From: a virus
Virus record (IMG/VR): IMGVR_UViG_3300042562_000704
Location: 1-45,529 of that record
Direction: 5' to 3' (one strand)
DNA: 45,529 bases
Part shown: in pieces, positions 1-9,191 of the stretch
Numbering within the stretch: the first letter of the stretch is position 1
Layout of the letters: each line of letters opens with the position of its first letter
Program-made: the position numbers and the translations under genes
Notes under the pieces: model-generated
Seen by the model: only the letters and a program-made list of their open reading frames with translations
Databases searched by the model: none
Told to the model about the DNA's origin: nothing

Positions 1-1
1 T

Positions 2-235
2 GTTTACAGAGATTCTAACAAGAATAATTTTGCTGAAGAAACATCAGTAGTTGATACAGGATTATTTGGTATCAATATACATAGAGCAAATCCATCTGTA
101 ATATCTAGCATAATAGATAAGTATTCGGCGGGCTGTCAAGTGTTAAACAATCCTTTAGACTTTAACTTTTTAATTAAAAGATGTAAAGAATCAGGATTAA
201 AAGATTTTAGTTATGTTTTACTTAAAGAATTTTAA
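2..235 (+). CDS. Cell-wall lytic enzyme, C-terminal fragment (5' end outside window)
   Basis: An open frame from base 2 to a TAA at 233-235 gives the last 77 residues of a protein whose start lies outside the window. It contains GINIHRA followed about 15 residues later by YSAGCQV. An IH...SxGC arrangement resembles the catalytic His/Cys layout of YkuD-like L,D-transpeptidase/peptidase folds and recurs in phage lysis proteins (family knowledge, not checked by search). The next genes are holin-like and spanin-like, which supports a role in peptidoglycan degradation at lysis. It could instead be a non-enzymatic wall-binding domain, since only the C-terminus is visible. Confidence 0.6.
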   Translation, partial: VYRDSNKNNFAEETSVVDTGLFGINIHRANPSVISSIIDKYSAGCQVLNNPLDFNFLIKRCKESGLKDFSYVLLKEF

Positions 236-236
236 T

Positions 237-419
237 ATGTCAAAAAGAAAATTAGCAGATTATGGAGCAACAATACTAAGTTTAGTAGTAGCAATAGCTT
301 CTGCATGGATGACAATAGAATGGACAACTTTTGATATTAAAAAAGAATGGCCTAAATTAATACTTTCTGCAATTATCGCAGCAGGAGGTTATGCATCAAC
401 ATTAAAACTAAAAAAGTAA
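237..419 (+). CDS. Holin-like small membrane protein
   Basis: A 60-aa protein with two hydrophobic helices (about residues 10-27 and 39-53) separated by a short charged, Trp-containing linker and ending in a Lys-rich tail. This is the layout of a two-helix (class II-like) holin that would permeabilise the inner membrane. The start chosen is the ATG at 237 in the tight junction TAATATG just after the lytic-enzyme stop. An ATG at 213 would add eight residues and overlap the upstream gene. The position between a wall enzyme and a spanin-like gene supports the call. No sequence family was recognised with certainty. Confidence 0.6.
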   Translation: MSKRKLADYGATILSLVVAIASAWMTIEWTTFDIKKEWPKLILSAIIAAGGYASTLKLKK

Positions 420-426
420 ATTACCG

Positions 427-987
427 ATGAATGAATTAGATAGAAATAGTATCTTAGGAAAAATATCCTTATTTTTTATCGGTTTTATTATCGCTGTAGT
501 CTTTTTACTTAAATGTGAGGGAAATACACCTATAGATGATATGAATGGCTTAAATTCAAGATATGATAGTTTAAATAAGGAAGTTATTAAGAAAGATGCT
601 GTAACGGATAGTTTAAATAAAGTTGTGTCGGAATTAGATACTGTTAGAGAGAAGGTATTACATATTTATCATGTAAAGAAAAAGATAATAAATATACATG
701 ATACCGAATGGGTAGTTAAATTTGTACAGATATGTGATAGTGTAATAGAAGTAGATAGCCTTGAAATTAACACTTTAAAAACATTAAACAATAATCTAAT
801 TGATATAAATAAAGATAAAACCAATATGCTTTATAATAGAGATAATGTTATAGTAAAAAAAGATGCTATAATAGACTCTTTAACCAAAAGTAAAAAGAAG
901 TATTGGAAAGGATTTAAACACGGATTCGTGGCAGGAGCAATAGTAGTAGAATCTTTAAATATAGGCGCAGGAGTTTTGTTAAAGTAA
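427..987 (+). CDS. Membrane-anchored coiled-coil protein, inner-membrane spanin (Rz-like) candidate
   Basis: A 186-aa protein with an N-terminal membrane anchor (about residues 10-29, FFIGFIIAVVFLL), then a long charged region rich in DSLNK/VVxELD heptad-like repeats predicted to form a coiled coil, and a short hydrophobic segment near the C-terminus (about 167-184). One anchor followed by a periplasmic coiled coil is the layout of i-spanins, which help disrupt the outer membrane after holin and endolysin action. The unusual part is the second hydrophobic stretch, absent from classical Rz. It overlaps the next gene by one base (TAATG). Confidence 0.5.
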   Translation: MNELDRNSILGKISLFFIGFIIAVVFLLKCEGNTPIDDMNGLNSRYDSLNKEVIKKDAVTDSLNKVVSELDTVREKVLHIYHVKKKIINIHDTEWVVKFVQICDSVIEVDSLEINTLKTLNNNLIDINKDKTNMLYNRDNVIVKKDAIIDSLTKSKKKYWKGFKHGFVAGAIVVESLNIGAGVLLK

Positions 988-1148
988 TGGAAAAAAGAAT
1001 AGAGAAAATAAAGCAAAAAATCATAGATACTTACGTTGAGTATAACGATAGTTTAAAGAAAGCTGAGATTAAAAAAGAAGAATTAGAAAACCTTAAAAAC
1101 GACCTTAGAATAATCTTAAGCTATTACGAACAAGAGAAAGGTAAATAA
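987..1148 (+). CDS. Small coiled-coil protein, 53 aa
   Basis: A 53-codon frame starting at the ATG that overlaps the previous stop (TAATG). It is dominated by Lys, Glu, Ile and Leu in a heptad-like pattern over its whole length and has no signal peptide or membrane segment, so it is probably an all-helical cytoplasmic protein. Translational coupling makes it the last gene of the lysis cluster. It ends one base before the convergent gene at 1150. Function unknown. Confidence 0.6.
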   Translation: MEKRIEKIKQKIIDTYVEYNDSLKKAEIKKEELENLKNDLRIILSYYEQEKGK

Positions 1149-1149
1149 A

Positions 1150-1488
1150 TTATTCTTTCTTAGAGCTAGGTAGAGTTAAAAGATATTCGTTCACTTTACT
1201 ATAAACAAACTCAGGCTTACCAACAGCAAACACAAAATCTCCATTTTCAAACACTATTTCGGTATAATACTTTTTGTTTATCTTTCCTTTAGGAATAAAA
1301 CATCTTGGATTTAATTGACTTATAGTATTGTTAGATAGGTTAAATATAGCTATATCGCTCTCGTATTCCTCTACCAAACCTTCTGATTTAAGTCTTATTA
1401 AATCTATCTCATTAATTTCTTCATCGCCACCTAAAGCGTTATTTAGAGGGTATATTACTTCTATCTTAAACCATTTCAACTCGTCCAT
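1150..1488 (-). CDS. Hypothetical protein, 112 aa
   Basis: Begins two bases after the metallophosphoesterase stop, so the two are almost certainly co-transcribed. The protein is acidic at its N-terminus, then has a segment with alternating hydrophobics (YYTEIVFENGDFVFAVGKPEF) that suggests a small beta-barrel or sheet. No family recognised. It meets the lysis cluster head-on at 1148/1150 with no obvious terminator hairpin between. Confidence 0.6.
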   Translation of the reverse strand: MDELKWFKIEVIYPLNNALGGDEEINEIDLIRLKSEGLVEEYESDIAIFNLSNNTISQLNPRCFIPKGKINKKYYTEIVFENGDFVFAVGKPEFVYSKVNEYLLTLPSSKKE

Positions 1489-1489
1489 A

Positions 1490-2482
1490 CTAGTAAATTT
1501 TACCTTTAATTATTTTAAGATTATCTAAATGATATTCGCCTGTTTTAATATTCAATTCGCAATACGCAAAGCCTAAATTCCATTTGTTTATGGGCATAAA
1601 CATTGGATTCATTTCGCATAAACAGCCGACAGAATGTACATTAATTAGTCTATTGTTCATGGTAGGTTCTGAATGTGAGCTTGTGCGGTGATAGTGTCCT
1701 ACTAGCGTATCTTCCATTGTTTTGGTAAATGTAGCCCTTGCAGGATTAACTCCACCCATACCCATTAATTCGTGTCCATGTAAAACTGTTAATTTTCCTA
1801 ACAAAATTGGTCGTTTATCTTTTACAATATCAATTTTCAATTCACCTAATCTTAATATTATTTCTAATTGAAACTCAGGCATATCAAATATCTCAGGAGC
1901 TTTAGCGTATAAAAACTTTTCCCATCTTTCATCATGGTTGCCTAGCTTGTAAACTATTTTAGTTTTTGGAAAATGTTGTCTTAATGTTTTAAAGAACAAT
2001 TTAATGGCATCAAACTCATTGTTAATGTTTCTGTGTCTCCAATCCTTTTCGTGTCTGCTAATGTTAGCAAAATCAATTAAATCGCCATTTATTAAAATGC
2101 AGTCCACCTTTTTCTCTTTACCATAATCTAAGGCTAAAGTAATAGCTTTGTTGTTTTGATAAGGAAAATGGAAATCGTTCATAATCAATATTCTACTTTG
2201 CTTTATTTCGTAGGGAGTAAAATCATTAGCGTAGCTTTCAGGAAGCATATAATCAGTTGATGCTCTGGCGGGTCGGTGCAAAGATTTATCACTTTTTTTT
2301 ACTCTATTTTTCTCGCCAATATTACCAGTGATGTATCTTATTAAACTTCTTATAGCTTCTACATCATTAAATTCTAAAGGATTTTCTTTTAATATCTTGC
2401 GCGCTAATGCAGCATTTGATGTATTTGGAAATTTTTTAATGTATTTCCTAATTATCTCGTTTTTTAAAGTAGGTTTTCCCAT
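1490..2482 (-). CDS. Calcineurin-like metallophosphoesterase
   Basis: A 330-aa protein with the full metallophosphoesterase motif set in order: D103-x-H105 (NDFHFP), GD (NGDLID), GNHDE, a lone HGHE and a final GHYH. These ligate a two-metal centre that hydrolyses phosphomono- or diesters. The substrate cannot be read from sequence; phage homologues act on nucleotides, nucleic-acid ends or phosphoproteins. The first 50 or so residues look like a small helical, possibly HTH, domain. I chose the ATG at 2482 rather than a GTG at 2488 because the -7 element of a host-type promoter covers 2488-2495, which would leave an almost leaderless mRNA. It is followed by the 112-aa gene. Confidence 0.88.
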   Translation of the reverse strand: MGKPTLKNEIIRKYIKKFPNTSNAALARKILKENPLEFNDVEAIRSLIRYITGNIGEKNRVKKSDKSLHRPARASTDYMLPESYANDFTPYEIKQSRILIMNDFHFPYQNNKAITLALDYGKEKKVDCILINGDLIDFANISRHEKDWRHRNINNEFDAIKLFFKTLRQHFPKTKIVYKLGNHDERWEKFLYAKAPEIFDMPEFQLEIILRLGELKIDIVKDKRPILLGKLTVLHGHELMGMGGVNPARATFTKTMEDTLVGHYHRTSSHSEPTMNNRLINVHSVGCLCEMNPMFMPINKWNLGFAYCELNIKTGEYHLDNLKIIKGKIY

Positions 2483-2487
2483 ATCCA

Positions 2488-2517
2488 CAAAAATACTAAA
2501 TTGTTTATAGTAATCAA
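2488..2517 (-). promoter_or_regulatory. Host-type promoter for the metallophosphoesterase
   Basis: Read on the minus strand: TTG (2517-2515), 19 nt, TATTTTTG (2495-2488). This fits the Bacteroidota primary-sigma consensus TTTG-N19-21-TAnnTTTG. The expected start of transcription falls at about 2483-2480, on or next to the ATG at 2482, suggesting leaderless translation. Confidence 0.5.
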
Positions 2518-2561
2518 CACGATGTCAGATTTATTAACATACTGTAATAATTTGTTATTAT

Positions 2562-2584
2562 AAAAAAATATGACAAACTTGTAA
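2562..2584 (+). promoter_or_regulatory. Conserved ATATGACAAACTTGTAA motif upstream of the virion operon
   Basis: An A-run followed by ATATGACAAACTTGTAA, the same block that precedes the phage-type promoters at 9113, 39725 and 31227 (minus). Here the expected -7 box 18 nt downstream is poor (ATTGTAT). A TACATTTG at 2629-2636 is an alternative -7 box. It lies in the divergent gap before the structural genes, so it probably helps drive them. Confidence 0.45.
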
Positions 2585-2656
2585 TGTAATTAATTAAACA
2601 TTGTATTTATATATACCTCTTTTTTTATTACATTTGTTAAGATATAACAATACGCC

Positions 2657-3493
2657 ATGCCTACCAAAAGACAAATCATAGATGACATTTTCATATTAGC
2701 TACTCGTTTCGGAAGAACTGACGACTCAAGGCTAGACGAAACCTATATAGGATTTAAAATAGAGCAAATAAGAGTTGCTAAGATAATTGAAGAATACAAC
2801 TATACAGGGGTTATTGACCAAAATTGGTTAGTAGACTTTGGAACGCTGCCATTATATCAAGTTAATTTTGCGGATGACCCTAATATAACTCATTGCGCTT
2901 GTGATGTAATGAAGTTTAAGTTACCTGTTCCTGTAATGAATTTAACAGCTTTAGGAGAAGGAAATTTAGATTTGGGGCTCAAAGTTATATCCGCTTGTGG
3001 CTCAAGACAATATACTTACTACCCATTAGAAAGATGGAGAATGGTTCCAAGTGAACATGTAAGGTCTTTGTTTAATTATTATTCAAGATTTGGACAATAC
3101 GGATACGTTAATAGAGATGTTAAATTCTTAAGATTTATGGGTGTTCCTGAAACCACTGAAGGACTAACTGTTAAAAACACTTTACCTGTTTTATCAGGAG
3201 ATATTAAAGTTGGAGTATCTTATACGGTTAATGGTCCATCAATAACTTATAATTCAATTATATATCTTAATGGTCAAACTTTTATAGGTGTATTAGGAAT
3301 AACGACCTTTACCGGAACAGCAGAAGTTAATTACACTAATTTCCAAGCTCCAATGACAGAAGATGATAATTACCCTGTTTCTGCTCACATGGCTAGATTA
3401 ATAGTATTAGAGTTTATGACAAAAGAATTAATGGTAGAAGAAAAACAAATAGCTGATTTACAGAATGACTCTGCGGATGATGCTAAAAAATAA
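2657..3493 (+). CDS. Tail/connector ring-type structural protein (crAss-like ring protein 1 candidate)
   Basis: A 278-aa protein opening with TKRQIIDDIFILATRFGRTDDSRLDETYI, the N-terminal pattern of a structural protein found just before the HU-like and tail-tube genes in crAss-like phages. The middle is rich in Tyr, Gly and beta-prone sequence, and the C-terminus is an acidic helix. Gene order (this, HU-like, gp4-like, muzzle) is the main support. It would be a virion component at the head-tail junction. The assignment rests on order and remembered pattern rather than an alignment. Confidence 0.55.
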   Translation: MPTKRQIIDDIFILATRFGRTDDSRLDETYIGFKIEQIRVAKIIEEYNYTGVIDQNWLVDFGTLPLYQVNFADDPNITHCACDVMKFKLPVPVMNLTALGEGNLDLGLKVISACGSRQYTYYPLERWRMVPSEHVRSLFNYYSRFGQYGYVNRDVKFLRFMGVPETTEGLTVKNTLPVLSGDIKVGVSYTVNGPSITYNSIIYLNGQTFIGVLGITTFTGTAEVNYTNFQAPMTEDDNYPVSAHMARLIVLEFMTKELMVEEKQIADLQNDSADDAKK

Positions 3494-3498
3494 AAATA

Positions 3499-3930
3499 AT
3501 GAAGGCAGTATTTAATAAAAAAGATATTGAAAGCAACATAAAGAAAAAGTTTAAAAGAATACATAAAAAGAAAATAAGTACAAGCGAGATAAATAAAATT
3601 TGGAATGATTGGATAGATGAATGTGTAGTTAAACCATTAAACGTAGGAAGTGTAGTAAGATTAGATAAAGAGAGTAAAATATGGGTAAAGGCTATTCCTA
3701 CACATAAACATAAAAGAGCTATATCTTTAAGAAGTAAAGGTTTAGCTTATGTAAGTGGAAAGATAAGGGAGGCTAACATAAACTTTGATACTTCTAAATA
3801 TATTTATAAAGTGGTTTTTGAAACAGAGAGATTTAACGAAAAGATAAAATTATTCTACAAGCCTCATATAAATATTAAGAGGTCTGTAAGCGAAGGGATA
3901 GTAAATGGTAAATTAATAACAAGATTATAA
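3499..3930 (+). CDS. HU/IHF-like basic protein (tentative)
   Basis: A 143-aa strongly basic protein (Lys/Arg-rich, especially the first 25 residues). A helical start is followed by PLNVGSVVRLDKESKIWVKAIP, resembling the helix-strand transition of HU/IHF-type proteins, where a conserved Gly precedes the beta saddle. Crassvirales carry an IHF-like gene at exactly this place between two ring-protein genes, which supports the call. It probably binds DNA or a virion partner. It could instead be an unrelated basic structural protein. Confidence 0.45.
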   Translation: MKAVFNKKDIESNIKKKFKRIHKKKISTSEINKIWNDWIDECVVKPLNVGSVVRLDKESKIWVKAIPTHKHKRAISLRSKGLAYVSGKIREANINFDTSKYIYKVVFETERFNEKIKLFYKPHINIKRSVSEGIVNGKLITRL

Positions 3931-3931
3931 A

Positions 3932-4696
3932 ATGGCAATAAATAAATTAGTATCAATTAAAAACCCAATAATAAATGCGATGGACATGGCTGCTTTAGAC
4001 CATGATAACCATTTGCCTTTATTTACACAATGGGCTACAGAAGCTGAAATGGAGATAGGTAGCTACTATCAATTTACTCGTCAATGGGCTTTATTGGATG
4101 TTTGCGGATGTACTGCTGCTCCAATACCTTGTAATGCAGTAAAGATAGAAGCGTCTGTTGTAGGCAACCACATGGATAATTGTTGTGGTGTATTTGGAAA
4201 TATATTAGGAACGGATGGACCTTTCCTTAATACAATTATTCAAAGCACTACAGGTATGTTAATTATTGATGCGGGAAGCGGAGATAATAGTAATACTTAT
4301 GGACAAGTTCAGTTTCATGTTCAAAACAATAAAATAATATTTGATGCTAAATACGGCATTAAACAAATAACCATTCAATTTATAGGTTACGAATTAGATT
4401 GTGATGGGTTTATGAAGGTTGGAGAAAATCATATTCAAGCTATTACAGAATACATACTTTACAAATGGTGCTTAAGAAAAAGAAAAAAGAGTGGTGCTGA
4501 CTTACAAGAAATGCAATGGCATTATACACAATGGGATAGATTATGCGCTCACTCAAGAGCATTAGATGCAGAATTAACACCAACAGATAGAGAAGAAATA
4601 GCACAAATTTACAACAACCCATTAGCGGGTAGAGGATTATTCCTTGGAATGACTAACCCTAACAGTTACGGATATGGAAGAACAGGCAATTATTAA
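3932..4696 (+). CDS. Tail tubular/ring protein (P22 gp4 / T7 gp11-like candidate)
   Basis: A 254-aa protein whose N-terminal part (about residues 18-60: DMAALDHDNHLPLFTQWATEAEMEIG) has the helical pattern of the head-to-tail adaptor/tubular family, followed by a Cys-rich region around residues 59-86 and a C-terminal helical segment. It is placed directly before the giant muzzle-type gene, which starts 23 bases inside it, implying translational coupling. The role is structural, in the connector ring of the tail. Cys clusters are unusual for a cytoplasmically assembled ring and may bind metal. Confidence 0.55.
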   Translation: MAINKLVSIKNPIINAMDMAALDHDNHLPLFTQWATEAEMEIGSYYQFTRQWALLDVCGCTAAPIPCNAVKIEASVVGNHMDNCCGVFGNILGTDGPFLNTIIQSTTGMLIIDAGSGDNSNTYGQVQFHVQNNKIIFDAKYGIKQITIQFIGYELDCDGFMKVGENHIQAITEYILYKWCLRKRKKSGADLQEMQWHYTQWDRLCAHSRALDAELTPTDREEIAQIYNNPLAGRGLFLGMTNPNSYGYGRTGNY

Positions 4697-7600
4697 TACA
4701 TTCAGTAATGGTATAAATCAAGATGTAGACTTTATTTTACAACCTGATGGAACTTATAGGAATATGAAAAATGGAATGCTTATCTCTATGGACGGGCATC
4801 ATTTTACAATAGAAATATCCAAAGGAAACAAGGCTATTAAAACTTTAACTCCTAGATATGCAGAAGATGAGTTTAATTATGATGTTGCTCCTATGCCTAT
4901 GGGATTTGTTTCTTTTATAGATAAGTTAGTTGTATTTAGCACTAATGATAGTGGAACTGGCGGATATGGAGAAATAGGTGTAATGACATTTAAAAAGATA
5001 CAAGATGATTTTGTTTCTACTTATACTCCTTACTACCACCATCCCGATTTAAACTTTTCTAAATATCATAAAATAGAAGGATTTTCTTTTAGAGAGAATG
5101 ATGCAACGGAAAGAGTTTACTTTACAGATAACAACAATGAGCCTAGGGTATTTGATATAGCTAACCCTATATTTACTACCTACATAGGATTTGGAGGTAT
5201 AGATATAACTTCAGTAATCCCTAAACAATACATGGTTTTGAGTGGGGTTATAGATTACGCGGGAACGCAATATGGTCCAACAGATGGAAGTGGAACTATA
5301 GTTGGAAACATATTTACTTCAGACGGAATAAACAATACATATTCTTTAGTTACAGCTAGCGCAAACGTAATAGAGTATTATCCTATATCTTTATTAGATT
5401 GGACTCCATCTAGGAGTATGGGAGATATTACGTTTAAAGAATACGGAGGGGGCACAAAGAATTGCGGTTCTAGTATATATTTTTATAGACTTTTTTCAAC
5501 TGATGGTAAGGTTTATACTACTTGGAGTTACCCAAGCTCCCCTATACATGTAGGGATGGATAATATAGCTGCCGCATTAACATTAAATCCTTACAGAGAT
5601 TTTGTTGGTAATGGTAGTGATACAACTATAGTTGCAAGCCCTTATTCTGTTATAGTTACTGTTTCTGATGTAGATACAGATTTTGATGTAATAGAATTAT
5701 GTTGCGCGGAATACAACCAAATAAATGATATTCCTTATATTATAAGAATAGTGGCTCAAACTAACATAACTTCTTCAGTTATGGACTTAATAGATAGCGG
5801 TTCTTCTAACTTTGGAGAAGTATCTATAAATGATTTAACATTATTCCCGGCTAGTATCTTAAAAGTAAAAACTTTAGCAACAGATAAAAATTATAACTTA
5901 ATAGGTAATATAACGGAGAGAGAAGAATTTGATTTAGATGTAAGTGGAGTTACTTTAACTCAAATTAACTACCCTTTAGTTTCTCACGGAAAAACAGATG
6001 TGTGTTCAAACGGAAATATTTATAACGACGTTAGCCCTATAGTTGGAGCTAATCCAGCGGCAGGAACTATTACACCTTACACTAGATGGCTTGTTACTTT
6101 AGGAAATAATACTACAGATACAGTTGAATACCCCGCGGGTAGTGGCGACTTTTATGTAACAGGAGACGTTATATTGGGTGTAACTGTAGGAGCTGGCAGA
6201 GATACTATTACATTTACAGGAAGTGGAGCTGCTAGACCTTGTACTACAAGAAACAGATACACTTCTATCGCAACAGGTAAAAGAGTTGAAAACGCAATAG
6301 AGTTTACTAAACAAGCAAGTGCATTTTGGGATTATAAAAACCCTGCGGTAGCATCTCATAATAAAGGATATTGGAGTGATGAAAGATACAGATTTGGAAT
6401 ATTATTTTTTGATAAAAAAGGTAATCCTTATTATGTAAAATATATTGATGATTTTGATTTATTAAAAGCTCCTGACAAAAATGGATTAATGTTTTATACA
6501 GGCGAAGAATATGCTTTAAATCCATCTGCAATTAAACTATCAAATTTGAATATACCTGAATCTATAATTAATGAGGTTAGCGGATTTAGTATAGTTAGAG
6601 CAGAAAGGGATAAGCGTATTTTAGCTCAAGGTTTATTAATGCAAACGGTTATAGACCCAACTCCTCCTAATACATCTAATAGAATAGAGCCACTTCCTTT
6701 AACTAGAACATACATTAGTGCCTTTTCTACATTCACAAATTCAAGCGGAGATTTATGTTGTTGTATTTGCCCTGATTGGCTAGTTGGATATATTCAAAAT
6801 AATATTCAATCGGGTATAGGATATACTGGAGAAAAGCTAGAAGAAGCCTTTTGGATAACAGAACTTGATATTAAAACTTACAATGGAATTACTGCTTTAA
6901 CTAGTAAAATGTTTGATTTAGTGCCTGCGGATTCTGATTCTCCAAGATTAATGACACTACAAAATATGAATGGAAGTGGAAGTAGGTCTTTTAATGAACA
7001 CGATGCGTCTCTTGACCTTATAGGAGATGGTAGACCATTTTATAATTGGGGTAGTCCAACGCTCAATTTAACGGTTCAATCTAACATTGACCATTCTTGT
7101 ACTGGCCCTTGGGGATTTGTTCCTACTGATTTTTCTAACACGGTAGGCTGTAAAAAACTAGTAATTCTATCAGATTTCTTTACTCATTATGGTCCATCAG
7201 GCTCATATAACGATAACGCCGAAAGGTTTAATTATGTAAAAATTGTAGTTAATTATTTAACTAGTAAGGATAAAGCATCTCAATACGGAGGTCAAGGATT
7301 ATCTGCAATAGCAGATACTTTGTATATGTCTACAGGTCATTTTCAACCTATTAATGATGCTGTTAAATTAGATACATTAAACGGAACTTTTACTACCGGT
7401 GCTTATGTTGGTCAGAATAAATATACTTTTAATGATATAGAAGTTTTTGGAGGAGATTGTTTTACTAATCTTATTGATATAAATTACGGATTATCGGATT
7501 GGCAAAGTTATCCTTTAGGAACTTATGGTTATACTTTATTCTTTCCTTGTGAAGGAACAGTAAACTATAATTTAAGGAGAGGTAAGAAAGCATCTAATAT

Positions 7601-9104
7601 AAATGTTTTTGGAGCTAATCCTCTTGGTATAACATGGGACAATGGTTCAGGGGCTTCTGTATTAGAACAATATAGTTACAATAAAGGTTATAGCACGGAT
7701 GGCACTGTTATTAAATACCCCGGCTTACCTTTTAATTTTACGTTTAGTGGAAAGTTTGAATATAGAACTAGATTTGCAGGAATTAAATATCCCGGCGAAT
7801 CCGTAGATTCATTTAGAAAGTTTCTGCTTAACGATTATAAAGATTTAGATGGTCAGTTAGGAGAAATCAATAACATTCGTTCTAAGGACGGTAGAGTACT
7901 TATATGGCAAAACCATGGGGTTAGCTCTGTTCCTATCTTAGAAAGGCAATTATTAGCTGCTACAAGTGGTGCTGCAACAACAATAGGTACGGGTGGAGTA
8001 ATAGACCGATTTGACCCTATTAATTCTTATTATGGTAATCAACACCAACATGGATTAACATCTACCGAGTATGGATATATTTGGTTTGATATGAGAAATA
8101 GAGCTTTATGTATAATGAGTGTTGGCGGAAATGTTCAAGAAATATCATTAGCTAAAGGCTTACAAGCTTACTTTAACAATCAATTTAACGAGGGAGATGA
8201 TACTAATCTAACTGCTTCTAATATCTACAATACAAATAATTACTCTATGCCTGAAATTCCTTTATTAGGATATGGTATAGTGGGAGTTTATGACCCTAGA
8301 TATAAAATGTCTTATTTAACATTTAAGTATGCGGATGATAAATTAATTGATTTAGAGGATGAGATTATAAGTATAACTGCAAAAGACTTTACTATCGGTT
8401 ATTCTCATGTATTAAATGCTATTGTAGGATTCTATGATTTTACTCCGGGAATATGGCATAATCATAATGATTTAGTATTAAGCGCTAATAACTCTAAGAA
8501 CTATGTTTATTATGGTTCAGGTATGCCTACAACTACTTTTAATATAGGAGATGTTGTTAAAGTTGATAATGACGATTTTGAAAACGAACTTTGGGGAGAA
8601 TACATTTGTATTAAACAAGTTACTATAGTTTCTTATCTTGATAATCTTACTTTAGAGCCTGCTTACCCAGCAAGTATTTATTGGGTTAAAATAAACGCAG
8701 AGAATGAGATTTACTTACAAACATTCAATACTGATTATTGTAAGTTTTATGGTAAAGTTTATGACCACGAAGTAGAGGTTATTGTTAATCCAAAAGCAGA
8801 CCAAGCATTCTCTGTATTAAGAATACAACAAAAGTCTAACGATAATAATTATACTTCTGTTTACTTCTCTACAGACGACCAATCTGCTCAAGATACCAAT
8901 ATACCTAGTAATAGTAAAACTTATAGATATATAGATAAGAGTTATTATAGTTCTGCTCCATTACCAAGAACAGGCGGTAGATTGACAGACCACTACGTTA
9001 AGATTAAATTTGTATTAAAGAATTATTTAACTAATCCTACTATAGCTAAGAATAAAAATAAGATATTCCAATTCTTAAAAACTTGGTTTATATCTAGGGA
9101 TTAA
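4674..9104 (+). CDS. Large tail protein, muzzle/stabilisation type
   Basis: A 1476-aa protein beginning INTFSNGINQDVDFI...GTYRNMKNGMLIS, the 'NTF..G...D' opening of crAss-like stabilisation/muzzle proteins, which are related to T7 gp12-type nozzle proteins. The remainder is beta-rich with abundant Asn, Tyr, Gly and Ser and no transmembrane segment. It would form the distal tail nozzle of a podovirus. The ATG at 4674 is preferred although it overlaps the upstream gene by 23 bases, since the conserved N-terminus begins immediately after it. There is no terminator after it; a phage-type promoter follows at 9113. Confidence 0.65.
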   Translation: MEEQAIINTFSNGINQDVDFILQPDGTYRNMKNGMLISMDGHHFTIEISKGNKAIKTLTPRYAEDEFNYDVAPMPMGFVSFIDKLVVFSTNDSGTGGYGEIGVMTFKKIQDDFVSTYTPYYHHPDLNFSKYHKIEGFSFRENDATERVYFTDNNNEPRVFDIANPIFTTYIGFGGIDITSVIPKQYMVLSGVIDYAGTQYGPTDGSGTIVGNIFTSDGINNTYSLVTASANVIEYYPISLLDWTPSRSMGDITFKEYGGGTKNCGSSIYFYRLFSTDGKVYTTWSYPSSPIHVGMDNIAAALTLNPYRDFVGNGSDTTIVASPYSVIVTVSDVDTDFDVIELCCAEYNQINDIPYIIRIVAQTNITSSVMDLIDSGSSNFGEVSINDLTLFPASILKVKTLATDKNYNLIGNITEREEFDLDVSGVTLTQINYPLVSHGKTDVCSNGNIYNDVSPIVGANPAAGTITPYTRWLVTLGNNTTDTVEYPAGSGDFYVTGDVILGVTVGAGRDTITFTGSGAARPCTTRNRYTSIATGKRVENAIEFTKQASAFWDYKNPAVASHNKGYWSDERYRFGILFFDKKGNPYYVKYIDDFDLLKAPDKNGLMFYTGEEYALNPSAIKLSNLNIPESIINEVSGFSIVRAERDKRILAQGLLMQTVIDPTPPNTSNRIEPLPLTRTYISAFSTFTNSSGDLCCCICPDWLVGYIQNNIQSGIGYTGEKLEEAFWITELDIKTYNGITALTSKMFDLVPADSDSPRLMTLQNMNGSGSRSFNEHDASLDLIGDGRPFYNWGSPTLNLTVQSNIDHSCTGPWGFVPTDFSNTVGCKKLVILSDFFTHYGPSGSYNDNAERFNYVKIVVNYLTSKDKASQYGGQGLSAIADTLYMSTGHFQPINDAVKLDTLNGTFTTGAYVGQNKYTFNDIEVFGGDCFTNLIDINYGLSDWQSYPLGTYGYTLFFPCEGTVNYNLRRGKKASNINVFGANPLGITWDNGSGASVLEQYSYNKGYSTDGTVIKYPGLPFNFTFSGKFEYRTRFAGIKYPGESVDSFRKFLLNDYKDLDGQLGEINNIRSKDGRVLIWQNHGVSSVPILERQLLAATSGAATTIGTGGVIDRFDPINSYYGNQHQHGLTSTEYGYIWFDMRNRALCIMSVGGNVQEISLAKGLQAYFNNQFNEGDDTNLTASNIYNTNNYSMPEIPLLGYGIVGVYDPRYKMSYLTFKYADDKLIDLEDEIISITAKDFTIGYSHVLNAIVGFYDFTPGIWHNHNDLVLSANNSKNYVYYGSGMPTTTFNIGDVVKVDNDDFENELWGEYICIKQVTIVSYLDNLTLEPAYPASIYWVKINAENEIYLQTFNTDYCKFYGKVYDHEVEVIVNPKADQAFSVLRIQQKSNDNNYTSVYFSTDDQSAQDTNIPSNSKTYRYIDKSYYSSAPLPRTGGRLTDHYVKIKFVLKNYLTNPTIAKNKNKIFQFLKTWFISRD

Positions 9105-9112
9105 AAATAATT

Positions 9113-9160
9113 TAAAAAAAATATGACAAATTTGTAACCTTTCATAGTTTCTTTCGTTTA
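9113..9160 (+). promoter_or_regulatory. Phage-type promoter for the secreted 'moron' gene
   Basis: A-run, ATATGACAAATTTGTAACCTTT, with TTG at 9132-9134, 18 nt, then TTCGTTTA at 9153-9160. It matches the promoters at 39725 (+) and 31227 (-) in motif and spacing. Transcription would start about 9167, shortly before the ATG at 9192. Confidence 0.6.
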
Positions 9161-9191
9161 ACAAGTATAAACCCTTTAAAACTTAGAAATT

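Noticed and set aside
6099-6531. Minus-strand frames inside the muzzle gene
   Set aside because: Ser/Cys-rich shadows of the coding strand with no independent signals.
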